NCBI RefSeq assembly: GCF_017104565.1
Contig: NZ_JAAGPD010000002.1
Location: 248,001-312,000 of the forward strand
DNA: 64,000 bases
Direction of reading: 5' to 3'
DNA from: Paraburkholderia sp. Tr-20389
GTDB taxonomy: Bacteria; Pseudomonadota; Gammaproteobacteria; Burkholderiales; Burkholderiaceae
Made by a program: the position numbers and the translations under genes. Positions 49,502 through 58,253 of this stretch are shown here, piece after piece (the stretch's first letter is position 1; each line of letters opens with the position of its first letter). The notes under the pieces are model-generated. The model searched no databases and was not told the DNA's origin. It saw only the letters and a program-made list of their open reading frames with translations.

Positions 49502-50364
49502 ACCTTCGCCGCAGCCTTGACGCGTTTCTTCACATCGCTCACGGGCTTCTCCAGCTTTTCGGGCGTCGCCACGACAGCGCCCACGCGCTTGAAGTAAGGC
49601 GAGCTCAGCGTCGCCGCACCCATGTCCGATGCCGCGCTCAGCAACGAGGGCGCCAACTCCTTCAAACGCGATTCGGGCAGCCGGCTGGTCGGCCCGGCAA
49701 GACTGACGATGCCAACCACTTCGTTCGTCACAGGGTTTCGCACGGGCGCGGCAATCGACGTCATGCCCGCTTCGTAAGTCTCGATCGCCACGCCGTAACC
49801 GCGTTGACGCGCGCCGTTCAGGTCCTTGAGGAACTGCTGGATCGTCTTGGGCGCGCGCGGCGCGCTCTGCGACTTCGCGGCGAGCCCGCCCTGCTTCGAC
49901 ACGAGTTCGATCGCGCGTTCGTCCGATAGCGTCGACAGCCACGCCTGTCCGCTCGCCGTGCAATGCAGCGGCGGCTGGCTGCCCATGTCCGGGTCGTAGC
50001 GCAAGCCGGACTTCGCTCCCTGCGCCTTGCCGACGAACGTCAGATGATCGTCCTCGACGACGCCCAGCCGCGCCAGTTCGCCCGATGTTTCGGCGAGCCG
50101 GTCGAGCACCGGCTGCGAAATGTCGAACACGCCGCTCGTCGACAGATAGATCAGCGCGAGCGACACCAGCTTGAGCGCCAGCATGTATTCGCCGTGGTCT
50201 TCGTCCTGGCGCACGAAGCCTTCCTCGATCAGCATCGACAGCAGCCGATGCGTGCCGCTGCGCGGAATGTTGAGCGTGTCGGCGATGGCCGCGAGCGGCA
50301 TGCGGCCGCCATTCTTCGCCAGCAGTTCGAGCACTGCCAGCGCCCGCTCCAGATTGCCTGCCAT
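49498..50364 (-). CDS. IclR family transcriptional regulator of the catabolic island
   Basis: A 288-residue IclR-type regulator. The N-terminal winged helix is LERALAVLELLAKNGGRMPLAAIADTLNIPRSGTHRLLSMLIEEGFV, and the C-terminal effector domain includes LHCTASGQAWLSTLSDERA and GYGVAIETYEAGMTSIAAPVRN. The C-terminal 35 residues are Lys/Val-rich and variable. The ATG at 50364 is preferred; a TTG at 50382 adds six residues. A palindrome (ATTCCA-N3-TGGAAT) lies about 45 bases upstream, and related palindromes occur in the promoters of the neighbouring catabolic operons, so it probably controls itself and the island. Confidence 0.9.
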   Translation of the reverse strand: MAGNLERALAVLELLAKNGGRMPLAAIADTLNIPRSGTHRLLSMLIEEGFVRQDEDHGEYMLALKLVSLALIYLSTSGVFDISQPVLDRLAETSGELARLGVVEDDHLTFVGKAQGAKSGLRYDPDMGSQPPLHCTASGQAWLSTLSDERAIELVSKQGGLAAKSQSAPRAPKTIQQFLKDLNGARQRGYGVAIETYEAGMTSIAAPVRNPVTNEVVGIVSLAGPTSRLPESRLKELAPSLLSAASDMGAATLSSPYFKRVGAVVATPEKLEKPVSDVKKRVKAAAKV

Positions 50365-50407
50365 GTGGGTAGTCCCGTTCAATCAGTCATACGCAAATGA
50401 GAACACG

Positions 50408-50422
50408 ATTCCACACTGGAAT
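50408..50422. promoter_or_regulatory. Candidate IclR operator upstream of the iclR-like gene
   Basis: ATTCCACACTGGAAT is a perfect 6-3-6 inverted repeat. It uses the same half-sites as the other island sites but in the opposite order (ATTCCA first), so it may be two outward-facing halves of neighbouring sites. It lies between the IclR gene and the isomerase gene. Confidence 0.5.
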
Positions 50423-50481
50423 TCAAGCGGATTCGCGTTCCCCGCCGCATGACAGGCAATCGCGACAACTGCCATGGACGT

Positions 50482-51315
50482 TCAGATCGTCGCGTAAGCC
50501 TGTTCGACGACAGCCAGCGTCGCTTCGCGCAAGCGGCGCGCGCGTTCCACTGCGGGCGTCGTCTTTGCCCATTGCTCGGTCGGCACTTCGATGCTGATGG
50601 GCAGATGATCCGGCAACGCGCGCAAGATGCCGGCTAGATCGATCCCGCCCTCGCCCGGAATCATCCGCTCGCAGCGTGCCTGGAAGAGCAGCGTGTCGAG
50701 ATCCGTCGGACGCTCGGCGGGTGCATCGCAGAACTGCACGTAACCGAACCATTCGCGCGGCAGAGCGCGCAATTCATCCAGCGACGAAGCCGCGCGATCG
50801 AAGTGCAGCGGATCGATGATCAGCCCCGTATTGCGCTTGCCGCTTGCCTTCACGACGCGCGCGCCTTGCGTGATGTTCTTCACTTCCGTCCACGGCATCG
50901 GTTCTACCGAAGGCGAAAGTCCGAGCGGCGCCGCCAGATCGCAGAGCTTGCCGAGATTGTCGACGGTGCGCGCTTTGTCGGGATCGTTGCCCGCCACGAG
51001 CACGTAGCGCGCACCGAGTTCGGCTGCCGTTTCGAGCATCGGCTTGTACGACGCGACGTCCGTATCCGGCTTGAGCCGCAGGATCTCGACATCGAGCACG
51101 CGCATGCCCGTGCCTTTGAGCACCGCGAGCGTTTCGCGCTTGAGCGGCGTATCGCCGACGATCTCGTGCCGCACTTCATGATCCGTGGCTGGCAGCAGGC
51201 GCAGGCCGACGAAGTCGTAGCCCGCGTCGGCCGCGCACTGAACCATCTGCGGCGGGGCGAGTTCGAGTGCCGTCAGTGCCGACAGCGACAACGCCCGCGA
51301 ATGAGCTTGGGTCAT
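50482..51315 (-). CDS. Sugar phosphate isomerase/epimerase-like TIM-barrel protein
   Basis: A 277-residue protein of the xylose-isomerase-like TIM-barrel superfamily, which includes epimerases, IolE/IolH-type inositol enzymes and 3-dehydroshikimate dehydratases. Visible metal-site segments are LSPSVEPMPWTEVKN (Glu), GLIIDPLHFDRA (Asp and His), YVQFCDAPAE and HLPISIEVPTEQWAKT (Glu). The ATG at 51315 has AGGAGA upstream. It is downstream of the NIPSNAP gene in the same operon. With an AroE-like dehydrogenase in the same island, a dehydratase or isomerase acting on a cyclic hydroxy acid is plausible, but unproven. Confidence 0.85.
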   Translation of the reverse strand: MTQAHSRALSLSALTALELAPPQMVQCAADAGYDFVGLRLLPATDHEVRHEIVGDTPLKRETLAVLKGTGMRVLDVEILRLKPDTDVASYKPMLETAAELGARYVLVAGNDPDKARTVDNLGKLCDLAAPLGLSPSVEPMPWTEVKNITQGARVVKASGKRNTGLIIDPLHFDRAASSLDELRALPREWFGYVQFCDAPAERPTDLDTLLFQARCERMIPGEGGIDLAGILRALPDHLPISIEVPTEQWAKTTPAVERARRLREATLAVVEQAYATI

Positions 51316-51354
51316 GATGTCTCCTGTTTTCGTTTCGCGTTTCATTCAGGCCGT

Positions 51355-51966
51355 TCAGCGCAGCGGCGAGAACGGCGCGGGCATGTAGATGGTCGACTCC
51401 ATCGTCGTCAGATGCGCGGGGCCGCCCTTCGGCGGCCAGATGCCGTCTTTCACGGCTTCCGCGCGAATGCGCGAACGCTCGTCGACGCTCGCATACGGCC
51501 AGATGTTCAGAAAGCGCGGCACGGTGCCGTCGAGCGAATACATCGCGCCGATCAGCGGCGAGCGCTTCGTGCGTTCGGGCACGGCCTTTTCCCACGCGTC
51601 GATCGTGTGCTGAAGACTCGCGAGCTTCGTGCCGTACACGCGCATTTCATAGATGCCGCCATGCACGGCCGGTTCGATGGGCGGCAGAAACGGAAAGAGC
51701 GCATAGCTTTCCACCTTCACGTCGTCGACGAATTCGCCGCAGCCGAACGGATTGCCTTCCAGCAACAGACGCTTGCGCTCGTTCACCAGCGCGGCTTCCG
51801 ATTCGAAGCCGCGCAGCACCATCACCTTGCCGAGCGCGCCGATGTCCGAATACCAGCAGCCGAGCAGCATCGCGCCCGCCTGATTGCCGTTTGCCTTGAT
51901 GCTTTCGAAAACCTGCGCGTTCGTGCCGATTTTCACCGTCAGCGTGACTGTGTCATACAGAGTCAT
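51355..51966 (-). CDS. NIPSNAP family protein
   Basis: A 203-residue protein with two ferredoxin-like (dimeric alpha-beta barrel) halves. The second half carries the NIPSNAP hallmark GGIYEMRVYGTKLASLQHTIDAWEKAVPERTKRSPLIGAMYSLDG, and the ending RAEAVKDGIWPPKGGPAHLTTMESTIYMP is typical. Bacterial NIPSNAP proteins often occur in catabolic operons but have no settled reaction. It overlaps the stop of the FAD dehydrogenase by 4 bases (ATGA), so it is translationally coupled to that gene. Confidence 0.87.
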   Translation of the reverse strand: MTLYDTVTLTVKIGTNAQVFESIKANGNQAGAMLLGCWYSDIGALGKVMVLRGFESEAALVNERKRLLLEGNPFGCGEFVDDVKVESYALFPFLPPIEPAVHGGIYEMRVYGTKLASLQHTIDAWEKAVPERTKRSPLIGAMYSLDGTVPRFLNIWPYASVDERSRIRAEAVKDGIWPPKGGPAHLTTMESTIYMPAPFSPLR

Positions 51967-53744
51967 TGCAATGTCCCTTTGATGTGAATGGAAGAGCAGG
52001 CGCGCGTCTCGTCATGCGCCGCGCCGGCAAGAGAAAGTCCCGCGAGATAGCCGAAAGTCATTGCCGGTCCGAGCGTGATGCCGCCGCTCGGATAGCAGCC
52101 GCCCATCATGCTCGCGGCGTCGTTGCCGACCGCGTAGAGACCGGGAATCGCACGCTCGTTGCGGTCGAGCACGCGTGCGTTTGCATCGGTGGCGAGTCCT
52201 GAGAATGTGCCGAGGCTTCCGGGCAGCAGCTTCACCGCGTAGAACGGACCCGTTTCGATGGCCGCGAGGCACGGATTGGGTGTATGTTCGGCATCGCCCT
52301 GCACGCGGTTGTACGGTGTCGAGCCTTTGTGAAACTGCGGATCGAAGCCCTCTTTCGCGTAGGTGTTGCAGGTCGACACGGTGTTCGACAATCCTTGGGG
52401 ATCGATGCCGCACGCCGCCGCGAGTTCAGCAAGCGTCGCGCCGCGCTTCAGATAGCCGGAGCGGAGATACGGCGCCAACGGAAACGGAAACGGCTTCGAA
52501 AAACCGAGCCCGTAACGCCGCTGAAAACGCTGATCGCAGATCAGCCATGCGCACACTTCCTCGCCCCCGGGCGTGGTGCCGAGCAGAGCCGAAATGAAGT
52601 CGTGATACGACGACGCTTCATTGACGAAGCGCTGCCCGGCGCGCGTAACGGCAATCACGCCCGGCTTCGCGCGCTCGATCAGATGAGGAAACGCCACGTC
52701 GGGCGCGCCGCCGCGCTGCGGCACGAGCGACACGGGCGCCCATGCCGCGGGCGCATCAAGCGTGCCGTCGAACGCGCCGCCGATCGACTCGCCCAGGCGG
52801 ATGCCGTCGCCCGTGTTGCTGCGCGGCGCCGCCGACCAGTGCTCGCGCCCCGAAGGCGTATAGGCGAACTCGCGCGCGCGCCGTTCGACATCGTGTGGAA
52901 AGCCGCCGCACGCGAGCACGACGCCGCGCGCCGCGCGTACTTCATGCACGACACCCTCTATTTCGACGCGCGCACCTGTGACGCGCGAATCGTCGCGCAG
53001 AAGGCCAATCGCTTTGGCGTGCGTGCGCAAATCCACCTTGCGATCGGCCGCCGACTTCAGCAGCCGCGCAACGAGCGCGTTGCCGTTGACGAGATGCATC
53101 GAGCGTCCATAGCGCAACTTCTGCCACGCGAACGCCGCCAGCCTGCGCGTTACGTACAGCGCCGATTTCAGCGAGCGCGTCGCGCGATAGAAATGGGCGA
53201 GATCCTGTCCTGATGCCAGTGCCATGCCCTTCAGCGTCATCACGCCAAGCGGCTCGCGCAGCTTGTGGATCAATGCGCCGAGTTCGCGTCCGTCGAACGG
53301 CATCGCGCACACGGAGCGGCCGCCCGTTCCGGCGCCCGGCGTGGTGTGGAAATCCGGAATGCGATTGCCGTCGATGAAACGCATCGCCGTGTTGCGCTCG
53401 AAGAATTCGATCATTTCCGGCCCGCGTTCGAGCAGCGCGTCGGCCTTTGCCGCATCGAATTGCGTGCCAAGTTCGTTCTTCAGATAGGTGCGGGGCGTGT
53501 CGACGTCTTCGCGAATGCCTGCTGCCGTGGCGAGCGGATTACGCGGAATCCACATCCAGCCGCCCGACCACGCGGTCGTGCCGCCGAACACGCTCTCCTT
53601 CTCCGCGACGATCACCCGCAAACCCTGCGCCGCCGCCGTGACGGCAGCCGACAGGCCGCCTGCGCCGGAACCCAGCACCAACACGTCGCATTCGAGAATC
53701 GGTTCACGTTTCATCTTCGGTTCTGCTTGATCAGAGGATTTCAT
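51963..53744 (-). CDS. FAD-dependent dehydrogenase, 3-ketosteroid-delta1-dehydrogenase / fumarate-reductase-like
   Basis: A 593-residue flavoprotein. The dinucleotide-binding motif is DVLVLGSGAGGLSAAVTAAAQGLRV near the N-terminus, followed by EKESVFGGTTAWSGGWMWIP, typical of the KstD/fumarate-reductase group. The C-terminal end closes the FAD site with GLYAVGNDAASMMGGCYPSGGITLGPAMTFGYLA. It shares GQRFVNEASSYHDFI with the second dehydrogenase of the island at 62511. Such enzymes introduce or remove a C=C bond next to a carbonyl. Start at 53744 or, closer to the family, at 53714; neither has a clear ribosome-binding site. First gene of the operon with NIPSNAP and the isomerase. Confidence 0.88.
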   Translation of the reverse strand: MKSSDQAEPKMKREPILECDVLVLGSGAGGLSAAVTAAAQGLRVIVAEKESVFGGTTAWSGGWMWIPRNPLATAAGIREDVDTPRTYLKNELGTQFDAAKADALLERGPEMIEFFERNTAMRFIDGNRIPDFHTTPGAGTGGRSVCAMPFDGRELGALIHKLREPLGVMTLKGMALASGQDLAHFYRATRSLKSALYVTRRLAAFAWQKLRYGRSMHLVNGNALVARLLKSAADRKVDLRTHAKAIGLLRDDSRVTGARVEIEGVVHEVRAARGVVLACGGFPHDVERRAREFAYTPSGREHWSAAPRSNTGDGIRLGESIGGAFDGTLDAPAAWAPVSLVPQRGGAPDVAFPHLIERAKPGVIAVTRAGQRFVNEASSYHDFISALLGTTPGGEEVCAWLICDQRFQRRYGLGFSKPFPFPLAPYLRSGYLKRGATLAELAAACGIDPQGLSNTVSTCNTYAKEGFDPQFHKGSTPYNRVQGDAEHTPNPCLAAIETGPFYAVKLLPGSLGTFSGLATDANARVLDRNERAIPGLYAVGNDAASMMGGCYPSGGITLGPAMTFGYLAGLSLAGAAHDETRACSSIHIKGTLQ

Positions 53745-53769
53745 CCAACTATGGAACTAACTTTCTTTC

Positions 53770-53784
53770 TGGAATACTATTCCA
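53770..53784. promoter_or_regulatory. Candidate IclR operator, divergent promoter
   Basis: TGGAATACTATTCCA, a perfect 6-3-6 palindrome and a close match to the E. coli IclR-type site pattern (TGGAA-N5-TTCCA). It lies between the FAD dehydrogenase (minus) and the epimerase (plus), so it can control both. Confidence 0.7.
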
Positions 53785-53830
53785 CAAAACGCGATCTTGC
53801 AAAGATTTTATGACGATGAGGAGAAAGGAC

Positions 53831-54748
53831 ATGCGGGTACTGGTAACAGGTGGCAGCGGCTTTCTGGGCGCGTGGATCATGCGGCGCCTGCTTGCGCGGG
53901 GCATCGATTGCGTCGCGTTCGATCTGCACGCGAAGCCGCAACTGCTGCAGGCGCTCGCGCCGGAACACGCTGCAGGCGTGCAGTGGCGCACGGGCGACAT
54001 CGCACGAGCCGACGATGTGACACGCGCACTGCACGGCTGCGACGCCGTGATTCATCTCGCGGGCATCCTCACGCCGGACTGCGCGGCCAACCCCGTGCGC
54101 GGCGCGCAGATCAACCTGATCGGCACGCTGAACATCTTCGATGCGGCGCGCGCAGCGGGCCTCAAACGCGTGCTGTACGCCAGCAGCGCAGGCGTATTCG
54201 GCCCCGACGACGGCGCGACGCCGCATCCGCAAACGCACTACGGCGCGTTCAAGCTCGCGTGCGAAGGCTCGGCGCGCGCGTACTGGAACGATCATCGCAT
54301 CGCGAGCGTCGGCTTTCGCCCGCTCGTCGTGTATGGCGCGGGCCGCGAAACGGGTTCGAGTGCGGCGCCGAGCCTCGCCTGCCGCGCTGCCGCGCGCGGC
54401 GAGCGCTACACGATGCCGTTCACGGGTTCGACGGGCTTCGTGTTCGCCGACGACGTCGCCGCCGCGTATGAAGCCGCGTTGCTGCGCGACATCGAGGGCG
54501 CGCACGCCTTCACGCTGGCGGGCGACATCGCGTCCGTCGCGAGCGTGATCGACCGGATTGCGACGCTGGTGCCCGACGCGCGGATCGACGCAGCAGGCGC
54601 ACCGTTGCCCATCGCGACAGAATTTCCCCACGATCCAGCACTCGACCACCTGCTGCCCGGTCTGCCGCGCACCTCGCTCGATGACGGGCTGCGGCAGACC
54701 ATTGCGTTCTATCGTCACGCGCTGCAGACGTCGCTGCAGACGCAATAG
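53831..54748 (+). CDS. NAD-dependent epimerase/dehydratase (extended SDR)
   Basis: A 305-residue extended short-chain dehydrogenase. The cofactor motif is VLVTGGSGFLGAWIMRRLL (GxxGxxG at 7-13), with DIARADDVTRALHGCDAVIHLAGI next and the catalytic Tyr137-x3-Lys141 in HYGAFKLACEG. The ATG at 53831 has GAGGAGAAAGGAC upstream; an ATG at 53810 would add seven residues. The substrate is probably a sugar, cyclitol or related hydroxy compound. It converges with the Gfo/Idh/MocA gene. Confidence 0.88.
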   Translation: MRVLVTGGSGFLGAWIMRRLLARGIDCVAFDLHAKPQLLQALAPEHAAGVQWRTGDIARADDVTRALHGCDAVIHLAGILTPDCAANPVRGAQINLIGTLNIFDAARAAGLKRVLYASSAGVFGPDDGATPHPQTHYGAFKLACEGSARAYWNDHRIASVGFRPLVVYGAGRETGSSAAPSLACRAAARGERYTMPFTGSTGFVFADDVAAAYEAALLRDIEGAHAFTLAGDIASVASVIDRIATLVPDARIDAAGAPLPIATEFPHDPALDHLLPGLPRTSLDDGLRQTIAFYRHALQTSLQTQ

Positions 54749-54755
54749 AACGCCG

Positions 54756-55793
54756 TCAACGCGCGGGCGCCACGGGCCCGCGCGCCGCCACGGCCCGATG
54801 CACGGCAAGCGTCGCGGCGAGCGTGCGCGCGGCGTCATCGGCGGAACATAGCGGCGCTTCCTCACGTGCGATCACGGCGGCGAAGTGGCGCAACTGCTCG
54901 TGATACGGGTCGGCGCTATGCGGTGTGCTGCGCTCGACCGTCAGCGGCTCGTGCCAGCCCTTGCGCGCACGGTACTCCCACACGTCGAGTTGCGGCAGCG
55001 TCAGCGACGCGTCCGTGCCGATCAGGAAATGCGTGTTCACCTGCTGACGCGGATAATGCGCCGCTTCGCCCGCTGCGAGATCCCAGTTCCACGGCGAGGT
55101 CGCGCAGTCGGAGACGGCGAGCGTGCCGAGCGCGCCGCTGGCGAAGCGAAACAGCACAGCGGCCGTGTCCTCGACGTCGAACCCGCGCACCGCGTTCGAC
55201 GTGAGCGCCTGTACTTCGACGATATCGCCGAGCAGGAAACGCATGATGTCGATGTCGTGGATCAGGTTGATCAGCACCGGCCCGCCGCCCGCGCGCCGCC
55301 GCCATTCGACGTCGAAGTACGCATCCGGCTTGTAGAACGTCGCCAGCGCATTCGCCGTGACGGGCGTGCCGAGACGGCCCGATTGAACGATCTCCCGCGC
55401 GCGCCGCAGGATCGGATTGTGTCGGCGGTGATGGCCGACCAGTAGCGGCACGCCCGCCTCGTCTGCCGCGCGTGCCAGCCGCAGCGCTTCGTCGACGTCG
55501 TCGGCGATCGGCTTTTCGATCAACGCGGGCACGCCGCGCGCAATGCACGCGAGCCCGACATCGACGTGCGTCGCATTCGGTGTCGCGACAATCGCGCCTT
55601 CCGGCCGCACGTCCTCCAGCATCGCCTCGTAGCCTTCGAACCAGCGCAGTCCCTCTTGCCGCGCAAACTCGCTCGCAGCAGGCGACGGATCCGCAATCGC
55701 CACCACCTCCGCCTGCGGATGCAGCCGCGCCCGCTCCACATGCATGCGTCCGATCGCGCCCGCGCCGATTACCGCCAGACGTCTCCTTGCCAT
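54756..55793 (-). CDS. Gfo/Idh/MocA family oxidoreductase
   Basis: A 345-residue NAD(P)-dependent dehydrogenase of the glucose-fructose oxidoreductase/inositol dehydrogenase family. The Rossmann motif is LAVIGAGAIGRMHVERA, and the conserved EKPIADD places the key Lys at 94. The C-terminal sheet domain contains GGGPVLINLIHDIDIMRFLLGD, the usual site for the catalytic His and Asp. The ATG at 55793 has AAGGAG nine bases upstream. It faces the ABC importer operon across a 181-base region with candidate IclR sites. Confidence 0.9.
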   Translation of the reverse strand: MARRRLAVIGAGAIGRMHVERARLHPQAEVVAIADPSPAASEFARQEGLRWFEGYEAMLEDVRPEGAIVATPNATHVDVGLACIARGVPALIEKPIADDVDEALRLARAADEAGVPLLVGHHRRHNPILRRAREIVQSGRLGTPVTANALATFYKPDAYFDVEWRRRAGGGPVLINLIHDIDIMRFLLGDIVEVQALTSNAVRGFDVEDTAAVLFRFASGALGTLAVSDCATSPWNWDLAAGEAAHYPRQQVNTHFLIGTDASLTLPQLDVWEYRARKGWHEPLTVERSTPHSADPYHEQLRHFAAVIAREEAPLCSADDAARTLAATLAVHRAVAARGPVAPAR

Positions 55794-55870
55794 CGTCTCT
55801 TCTCCTTGATTGAACAGTCGTTCGCGCGTACCAGGTGAATACCCGGATACTCTGAAATCCGCTTTAATTG

Positions 55871-55901
55871 TTGAATGCTATTCCAATTCGAACTAGAGTT
55901 C
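55871..55901. promoter_or_regulatory. Candidate IclR operator between Gfo/Idh/MocA and importer genes
   Basis: TTGAATGCTATTCCA (55871-55885) matches TGGAAT-N3-ATTCCA with one mismatch. A second inverted repeat, GAACT-AG-AGTTC (55890-55901), follows 19 bases later from start to start. It lies 74-104 bases upstream of the importer's first gene. Confidence 0.6.
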
Positions 55902-55974
55902 ACCAAAAGTTTTCAATGCGCGACGATTCACGACGCCGCGCATTCCACGGATACGAACAGGAGCGGAGAGACAG

Positions 55975-57288
55975 ATGAGCGACAAGCACAAGCAAGCGGA
56001 TGCAGTTCTCAACCACGGCACGCCTGCCGCCGACGAAGGCAGCAGCGGCGGCACGCGCATGACGCGCCGCGACTGGCTCGCGACGGCGGGCAAGACGCTC
56101 GCGAGCGGCGCGGCGGTGCTCGCCGCGCCCGCGATCGTGCGCGCGCAGGGCGAGCAGCCGCTCAAGCTCGGCCTGCTGATGGCCAAGCAGGGTGTGTGGA
56201 CGGAACAGGGCGAAGTGATCGCGAACGGCGTGAAGATGGCGCTCGACGACGCGAACAACCAGGCGCGCGGACGACGCGTCGATCTCGTCTGGTACGACGA
56301 ACCGAATCCGCAGTCGGCGCAGCAAAACATGCAGAAGCTCGTCGAGCAGGACAAGGTGATTGCCGTGATCGGCGGCACGAACAGCGGCACGTCGCTGGCG
56401 ATGTCGTCCGTCGCGAACCGCACGAAGACGCCGTATATCGCACCCAATGCGGCCGCGCGCGAACTGACGGGCGGCAGCTGCAATCCGTACACGTTCCGCG
56501 TGCTGAGCCCGACGCCCGTCACGTGCCGCGCGCTCGCGCCGTCGCTGCTCGCGATCGGCAAGAAGTGGCATTTTCTCGTCGCGAACTATGCGTATGGACA
56601 GGACATCCAGCGTTCGATGTCCGATCTGTTGAAGCAGTCGGGCGGCACGATCACGGGCGCTGACGTGACGCCGCTCAACACCACCGACTTCAGCTCGTTC
56701 ATCCTCAAGATCCGCCAGTCGAAGCCCGACGTGGTGCTGCTCGGCCTGCCCGGCGGCGATCTGTCGACCTTCCTCAAGCAGTACGCGGAAATGGGCATGA
56801 AGGACAAGATTCCCGTCGCGTGCCCGATCATCGGCGACTCGGACTTGTGGTCGATCAGCGTCGACGCGGCAACGGGCTATTACGGCAAGCCGTGGCACTT
56901 CAGCTCGCCGGGCCATTCGCCCGAAGAAGTCGCGTTCATCAAGAAGTACACGGCGAAATACGGCAAGCCGCCCGCCGACAAGGCGTGGATCGGCTGGTTC
57001 ACGACGCGCGCGCTGCTCGCGGGTGTCAACCAGGCGAAGAGCACGTCGGGACCGGACATCGTGCAAAGCCTGGAGACGGTGCAGTTCGGCGACAGCAGCG
57101 GGCCCGCGTACTTCCGTCCGTGGGATCACCAGATGCTGCGGCGCTGGACCGTGTTCAAGGTCAAGGATCACATCACCGACAAATGGGACTGGCTCAACCA
57201 GGTGTCGGCCGTGCCGCAGAACCCTTCGGAACTCGACAAGCTGTACGGCACGCGCCAGGAAATCGGCTGCACGATGGCCGCGCGCTGA
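55975..57288 (+). CDS. ABC transporter substrate-binding protein (branched-chain amino acid / urea type, Tat-exported)
   Basis: A 437-residue periplasmic binding protein of the LivJ/UrtA class. It has a 58-residue leader with a twin-arginine motif TRRDWLA at 30-36 and a hydrophobic stretch ending AIVRAQ, so it should be exported folded by Tat. The mature part begins PLKLGLLMAKQGVWTEQGEVIANGVKMALDD, with VIAVIGGTNSGTSLAMS and SSFILKIRQSKPDVVLLGLPGGD. In this class ligands range from amino acids to aromatic acids and short diacids. First gene of a five-gene operon. Confidence 0.9.
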   Translation: MSDKHKQADAVLNHGTPAADEGSSGGTRMTRRDWLATAGKTLASGAAVLAAPAIVRAQGEQPLKLGLLMAKQGVWTEQGEVIANGVKMALDDANNQARGRRVDLVWYDEPNPQSAQQNMQKLVEQDKVIAVIGGTNSGTSLAMSSVANRTKTPYIAPNAAARELTGGSCNPYTFRVLSPTPVTCRALAPSLLAIGKKWHFLVANYAYGQDIQRSMSDLLKQSGGTITGADVTPLNTTDFSSFILKIRQSKPDVVLLGLPGGDLSTFLKQYAEMGMKDKIPVACPIIGDSDLWSISVDAATGYYGKPWHFSSPGHSPEEVAFIKKYTAKYGKPPADKAWIGWFTTRALLAGVNQAKSTSGPDIVQSLETVQFGDSSGPAYFRPWDHQMLRRWTVFKVKDHITDKWDWLNQVSAVPQNPSELDKLYGTRQEIGCTMAAR

Positions 57289-57383
57289 CCTGCGCTCTGC
57301 GGTTTCCAGCGAAATCGCGAGTTGAACTCACGACGCCGTTGCATCAAACGCGGTGCAACGGCCGTCGACACCTGGAGTACGGC

Positions 57384-58253
57384 ATGGCAGAAATGGTGTT
57401 GTCCCAGATCGCCAATGGACTGGTACTGGGCTTTCTCTACGTGCTGCTCGCGATCGGTCTGTCGATCATCTGCGGGCTGCTTGGCATCGTCAATTTCGCG
57501 CACGGCGCGCTGTTCGCGCTGGGCGCGTACTTCGCAATCGCGCTGTCGATGCAGTTCGGCTGGGCGGCCGTGATCGTCGCGCCCGTTCTCGTCGCGCTGG
57601 TCGGCATGTTGATCGAAGTGATCTTCATCCGCCGGTTGTATGGAAAGGAGCCTTTGCTCGGCCTGATCGTGACGTTCGCGCTGTCGCTGCTGCTGACGGC
57701 GCTGATCCGGCTGGTGTGGGGCGCGGGCGGCCTGCCGTTCAGCCCGCCTGCTGCGCTGAACGGCTTCCTCGTCTATGGGCCGCTGCTGATCACGAAATAC
57801 CGCCTGTTCGTGCTCGCCGCGACGGTCGCGATTCTGCTCGCGTTGTGGTGGTTCATGAAATTCACGCCCTATGGACGCATCCTGCGCGCGGGCAGCCGCG
57901 ACCCCGAAATGGTCGGCCTGCTCGGCATCAATCTGCCGCGCGTGCTGACGGGCGCATTCGGGCTCGGCGCACTGCTCGCAGGCGCGGCCGGCGTGCTGGC
58001 CGCTCCGCTGCTGACGGTCACGCCGAGCATGGCGACAGCCGCCGTGATGCCCGCCTTCGTGATCGTCACGATCGGCGGCCTGGGCTCGTTCGCGGGCGCC
58101 GTCGTCGCGGGATTGCTGGTCGGCATCGTCACCGCGCTGGCCGTGCAGTTCTTCCCCGAAGGCTCGTCGGTGGCGATGTACGTGCTGATGGCACTCGTTC
58201 TGCTCGTGCGTCCGCGCGGGTTGTTCGGCGAACGCTGGGAGCGCTTCGAATGA
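57384..58253 (+). CDS. livH: Branched-chain-amino-acid-type ABC transporter permease LivH
   Basis: A 289-residue inner-membrane permease of the LivH family, with about eight hydrophobic segments. The opening QIANGLVLGFLYVLLAIGLSIICGLLGIVNFAHGALFALGAY and the EAA-like region FTPYGRILRAGSRDPEMVGLLGINLPRV are typical. The ATG at 57384 follows GGAG. Its TGA overlaps the ATG of the fused LivM-LivG-LivF gene by 3 bases. The frame is open far upstream inside the binding-protein gene, which is not coding in this frame. Confidence 0.92.
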   Translation: MAEMVLSQIANGLVLGFLYVLLAIGLSIICGLLGIVNFAHGALFALGAYFAIALSMQFGWAAVIVAPVLVALVGMLIEVIFIRRLYGKEPLLGLIVTFALSLLLTALIRLVWGAGGLPFSPPAALNGFLVYGPLLITKYRLFVLAATVAILLALWWFMKFTPYGRILRAGSRDPEMVGLLGINLPRVLTGAFGLGALLAGAAGVLAAPLLTVTPSMATAAVMPAFVIVTIGGLGSFAGAVVAGLLVGIVTALAVQFFPEGSSVAMYVLMALVLLVRPRGLFGERWERFE